Source: an uncultured bacterium (GTDB taxonomy: Bacteria; UBA4055). Taken from it: a DNA stretch of 9,621 bases. Of the stretch, positions 1 to 6,571 are shown piece after piece (within the stretch, counting starts at the first letter, position 1; the number at the start of each line of letters is the position of its first letter). The stretch covers positions 1-9,621 of the forward strand of contig CALMWI010000027.1 in assembly GCA_937873545.1 (NCBI GenBank). The letters run 5' to 3'. The notes beneath the pieces were generated by a model that was not told where the DNA came from, did not search any database, and saw nothing but the letters and a program-made list of their open reading frames with translations. The translations under genes and the position numbers were made by a program.

Positions 1-238
1 GTGTCAGACTTGAACCAAAATAGTAATTTATTGCAGAATACTCAAATGTAAACCCGGCAAGTTTAGTTTCAACGGTAATTGAATCTCCAACTGTCAAACT
101 ATCTCCTTCAACAGGAGAAATTATTTCAATCTCTATCACTCCATATTCAGTAGCGCTGGATGATTTTTCACAGCCGGTGAAAACGAACACAAAAAGCAAA
201 AGCAACGCAGATAAAAAGACCGTGATTAACTTCTTCAT
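1..238 (-). CDS. Putative lipoprotein, N-terminal part (runs off the window)
   Basis: Reading leftwards from the ATG at 238 gives at least 79 codons open to the window edge, so the C-terminus is missing. The protein begins MKKL, followed by a very hydrophobic stretch (residues 5-20, rich in Leu, Val and Phe) and a lipobox F-T-G-C with the lipidated Cys at residue 23. After a Ser-rich linker, residues about 33-79 read like the start of a bacterial Ig-like beta-sandwich (I-S-P-V-x-G-D-S-L-x-V-G-D-S-I-T-V). An AGGAG ribosome site at 245-249 lies 6 bases upstream of the ATG, which settles the start. The lipoprotein export signal is clear, while the Ig-like fold is inferred from this short pattern. 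The function is unknown; a surface or periplasmic binding or adhesive protein is possible. A 112-base gap separates it from the upstream deacetylase gene, so it may have its own promoter, though I could not identify one. Confidence 0.75.
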   Translation of the reverse strand, partial: MKKLITVFLSALLLLFVFVFTGCEKSSSATEYGVIEIEIISPVEGDSLTVGDSITVETKLAGFTFEYSAINYYFGSSLT

Positions 239-350
239 TTAACTCTCCTTTTTTATATAATTTTTAAAATTCAATTTTCTAACACCGCAGAATCTTACTG
301 TTCACATCTTACCTTTCATATAAGATTTCTTAATTTGCATAAAATTTATT

Positions 351-968
351 TCAAAAGCAAATAAAAAAGTATTTTTTTTCTTCGGCTGTTTTTACTATAT
401 AATCCAGAGACTGATCGAATATCTCTTTTGATTTTTTATTGTCGTGCATAACAATAATAGACTTTCTTTCGAGATATAAGTCTGTAAGTCTTCTTAGCTG
501 AGAAAAATCGCCGGTATGATCAGCGGTTAAAAATGACCACATCATCATTTTCATTCCTTTTTGTCTGACAGCAGCCGTAGTGTGAAAATTGAACCAGCCA
601 TAAGGCGGCCTGAACAATTCAGGCTCTGAACCGGTTATCTGCTTAATTAGTTCATTTGTTTTTGAGATCTCTTTCTCATTTTCTGTCTCGCCTTTAAAAA
701 GCAGGCGTTTATGGCTATACCCATGGTTCTCAACTCTGTGCCCTGCTTTTACTATCGCACCGAATTCCCTGAAATATTTTTCTATATTTTTTCCCGTACA
801 AAAGAAAACAGCTTTTATCTTGTGTCTGTCAAGGGAATCGAGAATTCTTAAGGTATCTTCTGAAGGACCGTCATCTATTGTCAGCGTTATGCCTTCCTGC
901 CTGTTTTCCCATAATACATCAGGGAAAAAAGATTTCAGCCACTTTGGAGGCTTGTAAAGAAAATCCAT
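351..968 (-). CDS. Polysaccharide deacetylase family protein (NodB homology, CE4-like)
   Basis: This 205-residue protein consists almost entirely of a NodB-homology domain, the metal-dependent fold that removes N-acetyl groups from glycans such as peptidoglycan or chitin-like polymers. All five hallmark regions are visible: T-I-D-D-G-P at 30-35 (general-base and metal Asp residues D32 and D33), H-x-x-x-H at 82-86 (metal ligands), R-P-P-Y-G at 120-124, a W-S-x-x-T-A-D-H block at 144-151, and M-H-D at 174-176 (catalytic His175). It should therefore be enzymatically competent. No signal peptide or membrane anchor is present; the N-terminus (K-P-P-K-W-L-K-x-F-F-P) is typical of short Bacteroidota homologues. 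The substrate cannot be named. Its ATG shares one base with the stop codon of the upstream DUF4837 gene (TAATG), so translation is probably coupled and the two belong to one operon with cysS. Confidence 0.88.
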   Translation of the reverse strand: MDFLYKPPKWLKSFFPDVLWENRQEGITLTIDDGPSEDTLRILDSLDRHKIKAVFFCTGKNIEKYFREFGAIVKAGHRVENHGYSHKRLLFKGETENEKEISKTNELIKQITGSEPELFRPPYGWFNFHTTAAVRQKGMKMMMWSFLTADHTGDFSQLRRLTDLYLERKSIIVMHDNKKSKEIFDQSLDYIVKTAEEKKYFFICF

Positions 969-1990
969 TAGTTTTCCAGTTCAAGGAATTTTGTCGTTTT
1001 CGCCATCAGATCAAGCTGAATTATATAGGGATATTTGTCTTTTGAGGGCGCAAAGACCGCTCCGTCAATAAGATAGAACGATCCGTTTTTAATAAATGCG
1101 TAAGTAAAGAAAGGTCCGCCGCCGTCTATATATTCCCATATTCCCTGTACTTTTAAGCCGTCTTTTACAAAAGTTGAATCAGGTGTAAAGTTTAAAATTT
1201 CTGGATTTATCCTGACACTGTCTGCGAAATGCCTGCCGATCCTGTCTCTTGTCTGAATTATATTTTCCTGAAATGATATTTCCGTGTTGTAATCGCTTCT
1301 GAGCAAGGTCAGCCACCTGTCCGGATTTGTTCGCCTGAATCTGATAAACTTATCTTTATCCTCACCCCTTTCGCCGATATTAAATTCATGCGGAATGAAC
1401 ATTTCAACATTATATTCTTTTTTCAGGAACTCTTCAGCCGTTTTATTATTGAATCTGTCAAACAGCCGGTCCTTAATATCTGAGATCATTTTATCGTAAA
1501 AAAATCCGAATATTTTGTCGCTGAACCTTTCGAGATAACCTCCAAGATAAATACTCTTTGAATCAAGAAGAAAAAGCACTGTCTGGTCTTTGGCCCATGC
1601 ATCTTTTTTTACTGCATAATAGTAATCGCCGTTCCTGACACCTTCAAGCACGCCGTCGGTCAGCATTTTTTTTATATACTGCGCTTCAGGGTCATCGCTG
1701 TCGATATTAGCAAGAAGAATCAGATTTTTATGCCTGCTGAATCCCTGATGAAATTCATCAATCGTTATTCTGTTCAGGCTGAAGAGTTTTTCTTCTGTCG
1801 GAGTAAAAATGGAATGCGAAAATATCCTTTCAAGTTGAGGATAATGTGTATCAAATATTGTCTGGTCTGCAAGAACATTGATTATGTTTTCCTGACCCAA
1901 AGCGGGTTTTTTATATACTGAACACGATGAAGCGATCATTAAAATCCCGATGAGACCCGAGATGATTGTATATTTACTTTTTGTCAGCAA
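968..1990 (-). CDS. DUF4837 family lipoprotein, TTG start inside cysS
   Basis: A predicted 340-residue lipoprotein. Starting at the TTG at 1990 gives a signal peptide with positive residues K4 and K6, a hydrophobic core at about 8-19 and a lipobox A-S-S-C with Cys at residue 23. The only nearby ATG (residue 18) would destroy the signal, so TTG is the best start. The rest resembles DUF4837, a Bacteroidota-centred family: a segment like R-H-K-N-L-I-L-L-A-N-I near residue 86, and a C-terminal part with G-I-W-E-Y, a G-G-G-P-F block and a V-F-A-P-S-K segment. The assignment is from memory of the family pattern. The molecular function is not known; a periplasmic-face lipoprotein of the inner or outer membrane is expected. 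It overlaps the end of cysS by 17 bases and the start of the deacetylase gene by 1 base, implying cotranscription and coupled translation. Confidence 0.78.
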   Translation of the reverse strand: MLTKSKYTIISGLIGILMIASSCSVYKKPALGQENIINVLADQTIFDTHYPQLERIFSHSIFTPTEEKLFSLNRITIDEFHQGFSRHKNLILLANIDSDDPEAQYIKKMLTDGVLEGVRNGDYYYAVKKDAWAKDQTVLFLLDSKSIYLGGYLERFSDKIFGFFYDKMISDIKDRLFDRFNNKTAEEFLKKEYNVEMFIPHEFNIGERGEDKDKFIRFRRTNPDRWLTLLRSDYNTEISFQENIIQTRDRIGRHFADSVRINPEILNFTPDSTFVKDGLKVQGIWEYIDGGGPFFTYAFIKNGSFYLIDGAVFAPSKDKYPYIIQLDLMAKTTKFLELEN

Positions 1991-3401
1991 TATTGACCCC
2001 CATTTTTATAAGTTCGTCCCTCACTCTGTCTGCTTCCGTCCAGTTCTTTTCCGCTCTGTATCTGTTCCTTTTCTCAATAAGTTCATTGATCACTTTCTGC
2101 TCTTCAGCGGAAAACTCTTTAAACTTTCTCGGTTCAAAGTCAAAAACTTCAAAAATAGAATTTAATGATCTCATAAAATCTATGACTATATCTTTTTCAT
2201 TTTTAGAAATTCCTGATTCGAGCTTTTTCCTTACAGTTTTAATTAATCCGTACAGAGATGCCAGAGCCACGCTCATATTAAGATCGTCATCCATTCCTTT
2301 CTCGAACTGCTCTCTTGCTGCTTTAATATCCTGAGCAATACCGGCTTCTTTATCTGCAGCGTGTGTATTTAGAATCTCCTGGATAAAATCGTTAAATTTA
2401 TCTATCGTTTTTTGTGATTCCTTCAGCTGTTCTTCAGTGAAATTGAGCTTCGATCTGTAATGAGCCGAAAGAAATGTGAATCTGATAGAATCTGCAGAAA
2501 ATCCCTTGTTTACAAGGTCTGATACTGTGAAAAAATTTCCGAGCGATTTACTCATCTTTTCATTATTAACAACTACTCTGCTCTTATGCATCCAGTAGTT
2601 CACGAATTTTTTTCCGTTAGCGGTCTCAGATTGAGCGATCTCGCTTTCGTGATGCGGAAACTTGTTATCCTCCCCGCCCGTGTGAAAATCAAGCGTCTCA
2701 CCGAGATATTTCTTACTCATAGCTGAACATTCTAAGTGCCAGCCGGGAAATCCTGTTCCCCACGGCGATTCCCATTTCATAATATGGGCTTCATTCTTGC
2801 CTGTAAGCTTCTTCCAGACCGCGAAATCGAACGCTGATCTTTTATCCTCATTGACCTCTACCCTCGCACCTGCCTGAAGAGCTTCGAGGGAATTGCCCGA
2901 AAGCCTACCGTAATCTTTAAACTTTGAAATATCAAAATAAACACCGTCAGATGTTTCGTAAACAACACCTTTATTTTCAAGCTCTTTAACCATTTCGATC
3001 ATTTCATTTACATGCTCGGTGGCTCTGGGATATTTGAAAGCGGGAGTAAATTTTAATACTTTAAGATCGTTCATGAATAGATCTTCATAGTACCTTGCGA
3101 TCTCCCACACTGTTTTGTTTTCTTTCTTAGAAGCGGCTTCGAGTTTATCTTCACCGGAATCGGAAAGCTCGTTATCGTCGGTCAGATGCCCTACGTCTGT
3201 AATGTTCATTATCCATTTGACTTCATAGCCTTTATATTTCAAGTATCTGACGAGCAGATCGGCCATAAGAAAAGATGAAAAGTTCCCGACATGAGCGTTG
3301 CTGTAAACGGTCGGTCCGCAGGTGTATATCCTTGCTTTTCCTTCTTCTATAGGTACAAACACTTCTTTTTTCTTCGTCAGACTGTTGTATATCTGCATCA
3401 T
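1974..3401 (-). CDS. cysS: Cysteine--tRNA ligase
   Basis: A full-length (475 residues; E. coli has 461) class I aminoacyl-tRNA synthetase that activates cysteine with ATP and attaches it to tRNA-Cys in the cytoplasm. The Rossmann catalytic core carries the HIGH-type motif H37-V-G-N40 and the K-M-S-K-S loop at 282-286. The four ligands of the active-site zinc are in their expected places: Cys28 (T-C-G-P), Cys225 (L-E-C-S), His250 and Glu254 (P-H-H-E-S-E-I). The C-terminal helical anticodon-binding region ends in the usual W-T-E-A-D-R-x-R-D-E-L, with a short tail after it. Two adjacent ATGs (3401 and 3398) follow the purine-rich AGGAAAGG, so the first residue may be either Met. No T-box or other leader structure fits in the short upstream region. 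The gene heads an overlapping unit with the DUF4837 and deacetylase genes. Confidence 0.98.
   Translation of the reverse strand: MMQIYNSLTKKKEVFVPIEEGKARIYTCGPTVYSNAHVGNFSSFLMADLLVRYLKYKGYEVKWIMNITDVGHLTDDNELSDSGEDKLEAASKKENKTVWEIARYYEDLFMNDLKVLKFTPAFKYPRATEHVNEMIEMVKELENKGVVYETSDGVYFDISKFKDYGRLSGNSLEALQAGARVEVNEDKRSAFDFAVWKKLTGKNEAHIMKWESPWGTGFPGWHLECSAMSKKYLGETLDFHTGGEDNKFPHHESEIAQSETANGKKFVNYWMHKSRVVVNNEKMSKSLGNFFTVSDLVNKGFSADSIRFTFLSAHYRSKLNFTEEQLKESQKTIDKFNDFIQEILNTHAADKEAGIAQDIKAAREQFEKGMDDDLNMSVALASLYGLIKTVRKKLESGISKNEKDIVIDFMRSLNSIFEVFDFEPRKFKEFSAEEQKVINELIEKRNRYRAEKNWTEADRVRDELIKMGVNIADKK
1997..2001 (-). promoter_or_regulatory. G-run ribosome binding site for the DUF4837 gene
   Basis: On the minus strand a run of five G lies inside the last codons of cysS (Met-Gly-Val), 6 bases upstream of the TTG at 1990. 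GGGGG can pair with the anti-Shine-Dalgarno CCUCC of 16S rRNA along its whole length with one G-U wobble. No other ribosome site is seen nearby, so this supports the TTG start. The pairing is inferred from the sequence alone. Confidence 0.45.
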
Positions 3402-3436
3402 TTCCTTTCCTCATTAAACTTATATATCCAAAGAGT

Positions 3437-3467
3437 GAAAAGTAAAATATTTTTGATAAATTAGCAA
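3437..3467 (-). promoter_or_regulatory. Possible Bacteroidota-type promoter for cysS
   Basis: On the minus strand TTG (3467-3465) is followed by exactly 20 bases and then TACTTTTC (3444-3437), close to the Bacteroidota -33/-7 pattern TTG-N19..21-TAnnTTTG with one mismatch in the last base. Transcription would begin near 3430 and leave a leader of about 30 bases before cysS. The region is very AT-rich, so a chance match is possible. Confidence 0.35.
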
Positions 3468-3481
3468 TAAATTAGTATATT

Positions 3482-3823
3482 ATGTTCATGTACACACAAT
3501 TCACAGAATCGGTCATAGAAATTATCAAAAACATTCCTAAGGGAAAAGTTCAGACTTACGGCGGAATTTCGAAACTCGCAGGCCATCCTAACGGAGCCAG
3601 ACAGGTCGTTAGGATCTTGTCGTCTATGTCCGACAAGCATAATTTACCTTGGCATCGTATTATTAATTCAAAAGGTGAACTTCCTCAACTTAGCTCTGAA
3701 ATGTTTGCTGAACAGATAGAATTACTCAGAAAAGAGAAAGTCAAAGTCAGTGTTGACGGCAGAATAGATCTTAAAAAATATCTCTGGGACGGATATATTA
3801 ATATCCTCACATATTCATCATGA
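3482..3823 (+). CDS. Alkyltransferase-like (ATL) DNA-damage recognition protein
   Basis: A 113-residue protein with the C-terminal DNA-binding domain of O6-alkylguanine-DNA alkyltransferases. The winged-helix region (residues about 7-60) contains P-x-G-x-V-x-T-Y with the nucleotide-flipping Tyr26 and an A-R-Q-V stretch with the Arg40 finger. The active-site motif P-C-H-R is replaced by P-W-H-R at 56-59: the alkyl-accepting cysteine is Trp57. This is the signature of ATL proteins such as E. coli Atl (YbaZ), which bind O6-alkylguanine without repairing it and are thought to pass the lesion to nucleotide excision repair. Methyl transfer is therefore not expected. ATG codons occur at 3482 and 3488; neither has a Shine-Dalgarno sequence, and family alignment does not decide between them. 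The gene is divergent from cysS, and its last 17 bases overlap the transporter gene on the other strand. Confidence 0.9.
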   Translation: MFMYTQFTESVIEIIKNIPKGKVQTYGGISKLAGHPNGARQVVRILSSMSDKHNLPWHRIINSKGELPQLSSEMFAEQIELLRKEKVKVSVDGRIDLKKYLWDGYINILTYSS

Positions 3824-4658
3824 CGATAGCAACGATTATCATTACAACTGCAGTCATATCTTTTTTGCTGAGTTTTTCGCCGAATATGAAATATCCTCCG
3901 AGATTGATAATGACTATCGTGCCAGAACTGTAGATCGGAAAAGCTACCGACGCTTTGTAATACTGTAATGATTCGATCAGAAAATAAGTAGCTGCCATAT
4001 TAGGAATGCCGGCAGACAGTCCCGTCACGATCTCTTTATAAGAAATTTTATTCCCCTGCCTGACAGACTTTACCGTAAAAGTAAGACTTATCAGAAATGC
4101 TGTGAAGAATATTACGAACATGTAGGCGGGTTTATATTGCATATCGAAATACTTCTCGAAGATCTTTGTGGTGAATTCGGCTGTTCCTGCTATAAGAAAA
4201 AGAAGAATAAGCGTAAGTTTTAAGCTTTTGAATGATCTGATATCCTTCGTATCAAGGTTTAGAAGAAGTATTGCTGATATGGAAATCACAACGCCAGTAC
4301 TCTGCAATATGTCCGGGATCTCTTTCCAGAAGATCATAGAAAGTATCACGGGTAGAATTATACCTGTTTTTGAGACAGCTCCGGTAATGCCTACGCCGTT
4401 CTCCTTAATGCTTTTCTGGATGAAGATAAATCCAAGATAATACATGACGCCGGTAAACAGACCGAGATAAAGCACTTCGCTCAGACCGGCGATTAAACCT
4501 GTTCCTGAAGAACTCAGGCTTAGGATCATGCTGATCGAGAATGCAGAAATGTAATTCGATGTAGTGACTGTGTTGCGGTTGAAACCCCTGCTTTCGCTGA
4601 ATTTAAGTATTAACGATATCGCTGAGCTTGACAGTATTGCGAGGATGATATAAGCCAT
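3807..4658 (-). CDS. EamA/DMT-type transporter, ten predicted membrane helices
   Basis: A 283-residue, strongly hydrophobic inner-membrane protein with ten likely transmembrane segments (roughly residues 1-18, 36-49, 62-80, 91-111, 121-134, 146-158, 178-196, 212-229, 238-259 and 268-283). This is the usual size and count for the drug/metabolite transporter superfamily with two EamA repeats of five helices. The second repeat ends in the typical F-G-E-K-L block (259-263) followed by a final helix. Such proteins export or exchange amino acids, sugars or other small metabolites; the substrate cannot be read from the sequence. An AAGG ribosome site at 4667-4670 lies 8 bases upstream of the ATG. 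The gene is monocistronic as far as can be seen, divergent from typA and convergent with the ATL gene. An alternative is another ten-helix member of the superfamily not usually labelled EamA. Confidence 0.85.
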   Translation of the reverse strand: MAYIILAILSSSAISLILKFSESRGFNRNTVTTSNYISAFSISMILSLSSSGTGLIAGLSEVLYLGLFTGVMYYLGFIFIQKSIKENGVGITGAVSKTGIILPVILSMIFWKEIPDILQSTGVVISISAILLLNLDTKDIRSFKSLKLTLILLFLIAGTAEFTTKIFEKYFDMQYKPAYMFVIFFTAFLISLTFTVKSVRQGNKISYKEIVTGLSAGIPNMAATYFLIESLQYYKASVAFPIYSSGTIVIINLGGYFIFGEKLSKKDMTAVVMIIVAIVMMNM

Positions 4659-4685
4659 AATACTTACCTTAATAAATTAATCAAA

Positions 4686-4716
4686 GAATTATATTGTAAA
4701 AACAAAAAATAATCAA
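4686..4716 (-). promoter_or_regulatory. Possible promoter for the EamA transporter gene
   Basis: On the minus strand TTG (4716-4714), 20 bases, then TATAATTC (4693-4686). The second box fits TAnnTT only loosely but contains a perfect TATAAT, so it could serve either a Bacteroidota-type or a general housekeeping sigma factor. Transcription would start near 4680, about 20 bases before the ATG at 4658. The spacing is suggestive, but the whole region is AT-rich. Confidence 0.35.
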
Positions 4717-4724
4717 TATATTCC
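4694..4724 (+). promoter_or_regulatory. Possible promoter for the typA-deaD pair
   Basis: On the plus strand TTG (4694-4696), 20 bases, then TATATTCC (4717-4724), which fits TAnnTT of the Bacteroidota -7 box except for the last two bases. A start near 4730 would give a leader of about 24 bases before the ATG at 4754. It is interlocked with the opposing transporter promoter candidate. Confidence 0.35.
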
Positions 4725-4753
4725 GACCTGATTAATTTACGCATAAAGAGAAA

Positions 4754-6562
4754 ATGAAGAAGTTAAGAAATATCGCAATAATCGCCCATGTTGACCACGG
4801 AAAAACAACCCTGATCGATGCTGCTTTAAAACAGACCGGAACTTTCAGAGAAAATCAGAAAGTCGAAGAAAGAATAATGGACTCGAATGATATCGAGAAA
4901 GAAAGAGGTATTACAATATTTTCAAAGAATGCCTCGCTTCATTACAAAGGTTATAAAATCAACATCGTTGACACTCCCGGTCATGCAGATTTCGGAGGAG
5001 AAGTTCAGAGAATAATGAAGATGGTCGATTCCGTGCTTCTGCTTGTCGATGCCTTTGAAGGCCCGATGCCCCAAACAAAATATGTACTTAAAAATTCACT
5101 CCAGATGGGACTTCGGCCCATAGTCGTGATAAATAAAATTGACAGACCCAACTGTAATCCCGTTGAAGTCCTGGATAAAGTTTTCGATCTTTTCATTGAG
5201 CTGAACGCAAGCGACGAACAGCTTGATTTTCCCGTGATTTATGCTTCTGCAAAAAAAGGCATCGCAAGGCACAAGCTTGAAGATACCAATGAAGACCTTA
5301 TACCTCTTCTTGATACTATAATCGAGTATGTCAAGGAGCCTGACGGAGATAAGGATGGCCCTTTTCAGTTCCTTGTTTCAGCTATCGAGTATGATAATTA
5401 TCTCGGAAAGATCGGTACAGGCAAGATCCATAGAGGGAAAGCTAAACTCGGTGACGAGGTTGTTCTTTTAAAAAGGGACGGAGAGCGCGTCCTGTACAGA
5501 ATAGCCAAACTTTTTATATACGACGGTCTTAAAAAAGTGGAAACGAAAGTCGCTAATGCAGGGGATATAGTATCTATTGCCGGCCTCGCTCTTATAGACG
5601 TCGGGGAAACTGTATGCGACAGAGAGCACCAGGAACCGCTTCCTCTCATAAATGTGGATGAACCTACTCTGGCAATGACTTTCATGGTCAACGACTCTCC
5701 ATTTGCCGGACTGGAAGGGAGATGGGTAACATCAAGAAATATCTGGGACAGACTTGAAAGAGAACTTCAGACGAATATCAGCATTAAGATCGAAAAAACT
5801 GATCTGCCTGATCAGTTCATCGTGAACGGAAGAGGTGAACTTCAGCTCGGAATCCTTATTGAAAATATGCGAAGGGAAGGCTACGAGTTCGCCGTATCAA
5901 AACCCAAGGTAATATACAGAGAAATTGACGGTAAAAAAACCGAACCGATCGAGCTTGCAGTGATAGATGTAGGAGATGATTATACCGGCGTGGTTATCGA
6001 AAAATTAGGCATAAGAAAAGGCGAACTTCTTAATCTTATTCAGGGCAGCGACGGTTATACAAGACTTGAATTTAAAGTTCCTGCAAGGGGTCTTATCGGA
6101 TTCAGAAATGAGTTCATGACTGAAACAAGAGGCACAGGAATACTTAATCATTCGTTCTACGAATATGAATATTATAAAGGTGAAATACCGAAAAGAACAA
6201 GAGGAGTTCTTATCTCGATGGAACAGGGCACATCGGTCGCTTACGCATTGTGGAATCTTCAGGACAGAGGTGAAATGTTCATTGAGCCGGGAGTAGAGGT
6301 TTACTCCGGCATGATCGTAGGTGAACATGCTAAAGAAGACGATCTGGTTGTCAATGTAAATAAAAATAAAAAAATGTCAAATGTCAGAGCTTCAGGATCC
6401 GATGACGCGATAAAACTGTCCCCTCCAAGGAAAATGACTCTTGAACAGGCACTTGAATATATCGAAGAAGATGAACTCATCGAGATTACTCCCTCAAACA
6501 TACGTTTAAGAAAGAGATTTCTGGATATTAACGAACGGAAGAGACAGAACAGAACAAAATAA
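4754..6562 (+). CDS. typA: Ribosome-associated translational GTPase TypA/BipA
   Basis: A full-length member (602 residues; E. coli BipA has 607) of the elongation-factor-like GTPases. It binds the ribosome at the EF-G site and assists 50S assembly and adaptation to cold and stress. The G domain is intact: P-loop A-H-V-D-H-G-K-T at 11-18, switch-I R-G-I-T-I at 51-55, D-T-P-G-H at 73-77, N-K-I-D at 127-130 and A-S-A-K at 164-167. A beta-barrel domain II, the EF-G-like domains III and V, and the BipA-specific C-terminal domain follow. Features of the later part include R-G-E-L-Q-L-G (residues near 368) and A-R-G-L-I-G-F-R-N-E-F (near 445). A weak purine stretch (AAAGAG) precedes the ATG. It is the first gene of a two-gene unit with a DEAD-box helicase 9 bases downstream. 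Confidence 0.97.
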   Translation: MKKLRNIAIIAHVDHGKTTLIDAALKQTGTFRENQKVEERIMDSNDIEKERGITIFSKNASLHYKGYKINIVDTPGHADFGGEVQRIMKMVDSVLLLVDAFEGPMPQTKYVLKNSLQMGLRPIVVINKIDRPNCNPVEVLDKVFDLFIELNASDEQLDFPVIYASAKKGIARHKLEDTNEDLIPLLDTIIEYVKEPDGDKDGPFQFLVSAIEYDNYLGKIGTGKIHRGKAKLGDEVVLLKRDGERVLYRIAKLFIYDGLKKVETKVANAGDIVSIAGLALIDVGETVCDREHQEPLPLINVDEPTLAMTFMVNDSPFAGLEGRWVTSRNIWDRLERELQTNISIKIEKTDLPDQFIVNGRGELQLGILIENMRREGYEFAVSKPKVIYREIDGKKTEPIELAVIDVGDDYTGVVIEKLGIRKGELLNLIQGSDGYTRLEFKVPARGLIGFRNEFMTETRGTGILNHSFYEYEYYKGEIPKRTRGVLISMEQGTSVAYALWNLQDRGEMFIEPGVEVYSGMIVGEHAKEDDLVVNVNKNKKMSNVRASGSDDAIKLSPPRKMTLEQALEYIEEDELIEITPSNIRLRKRFLDINERKRQNRTK

Positions 6563-6571
6563 AAGGAAAAA

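Noticed and set aside
239..350. 112-base gap upstream of the partial lipoprotein gene, examined for promoter, terminator or small RNA
   Set aside because: Apart from the ribosome site at 245-249 I found only AT-rich sequence; no convincing promoter pair, G-C hairpin or small gene.
1966..2334. 122-codon plus-strand open frame opposite the end of cysS
   Set aside because: It is opposite the cysS C-terminal domain, has no ribosome site and no family resemblance.
3402..3481. Possible T-box or other leader regulating cysS
   Set aside because: The space to the divergent ATL gene is about 80 bases, too short for a T-box, and no conserved T-box sequence is seen.
5398..5691. 97-codon minus-strand open frame inside typA
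   Set aside because: It is low-complexity, Ser/Thr/Pro-rich and opposite conserved typA sequence, as expected for an antisense shadow.
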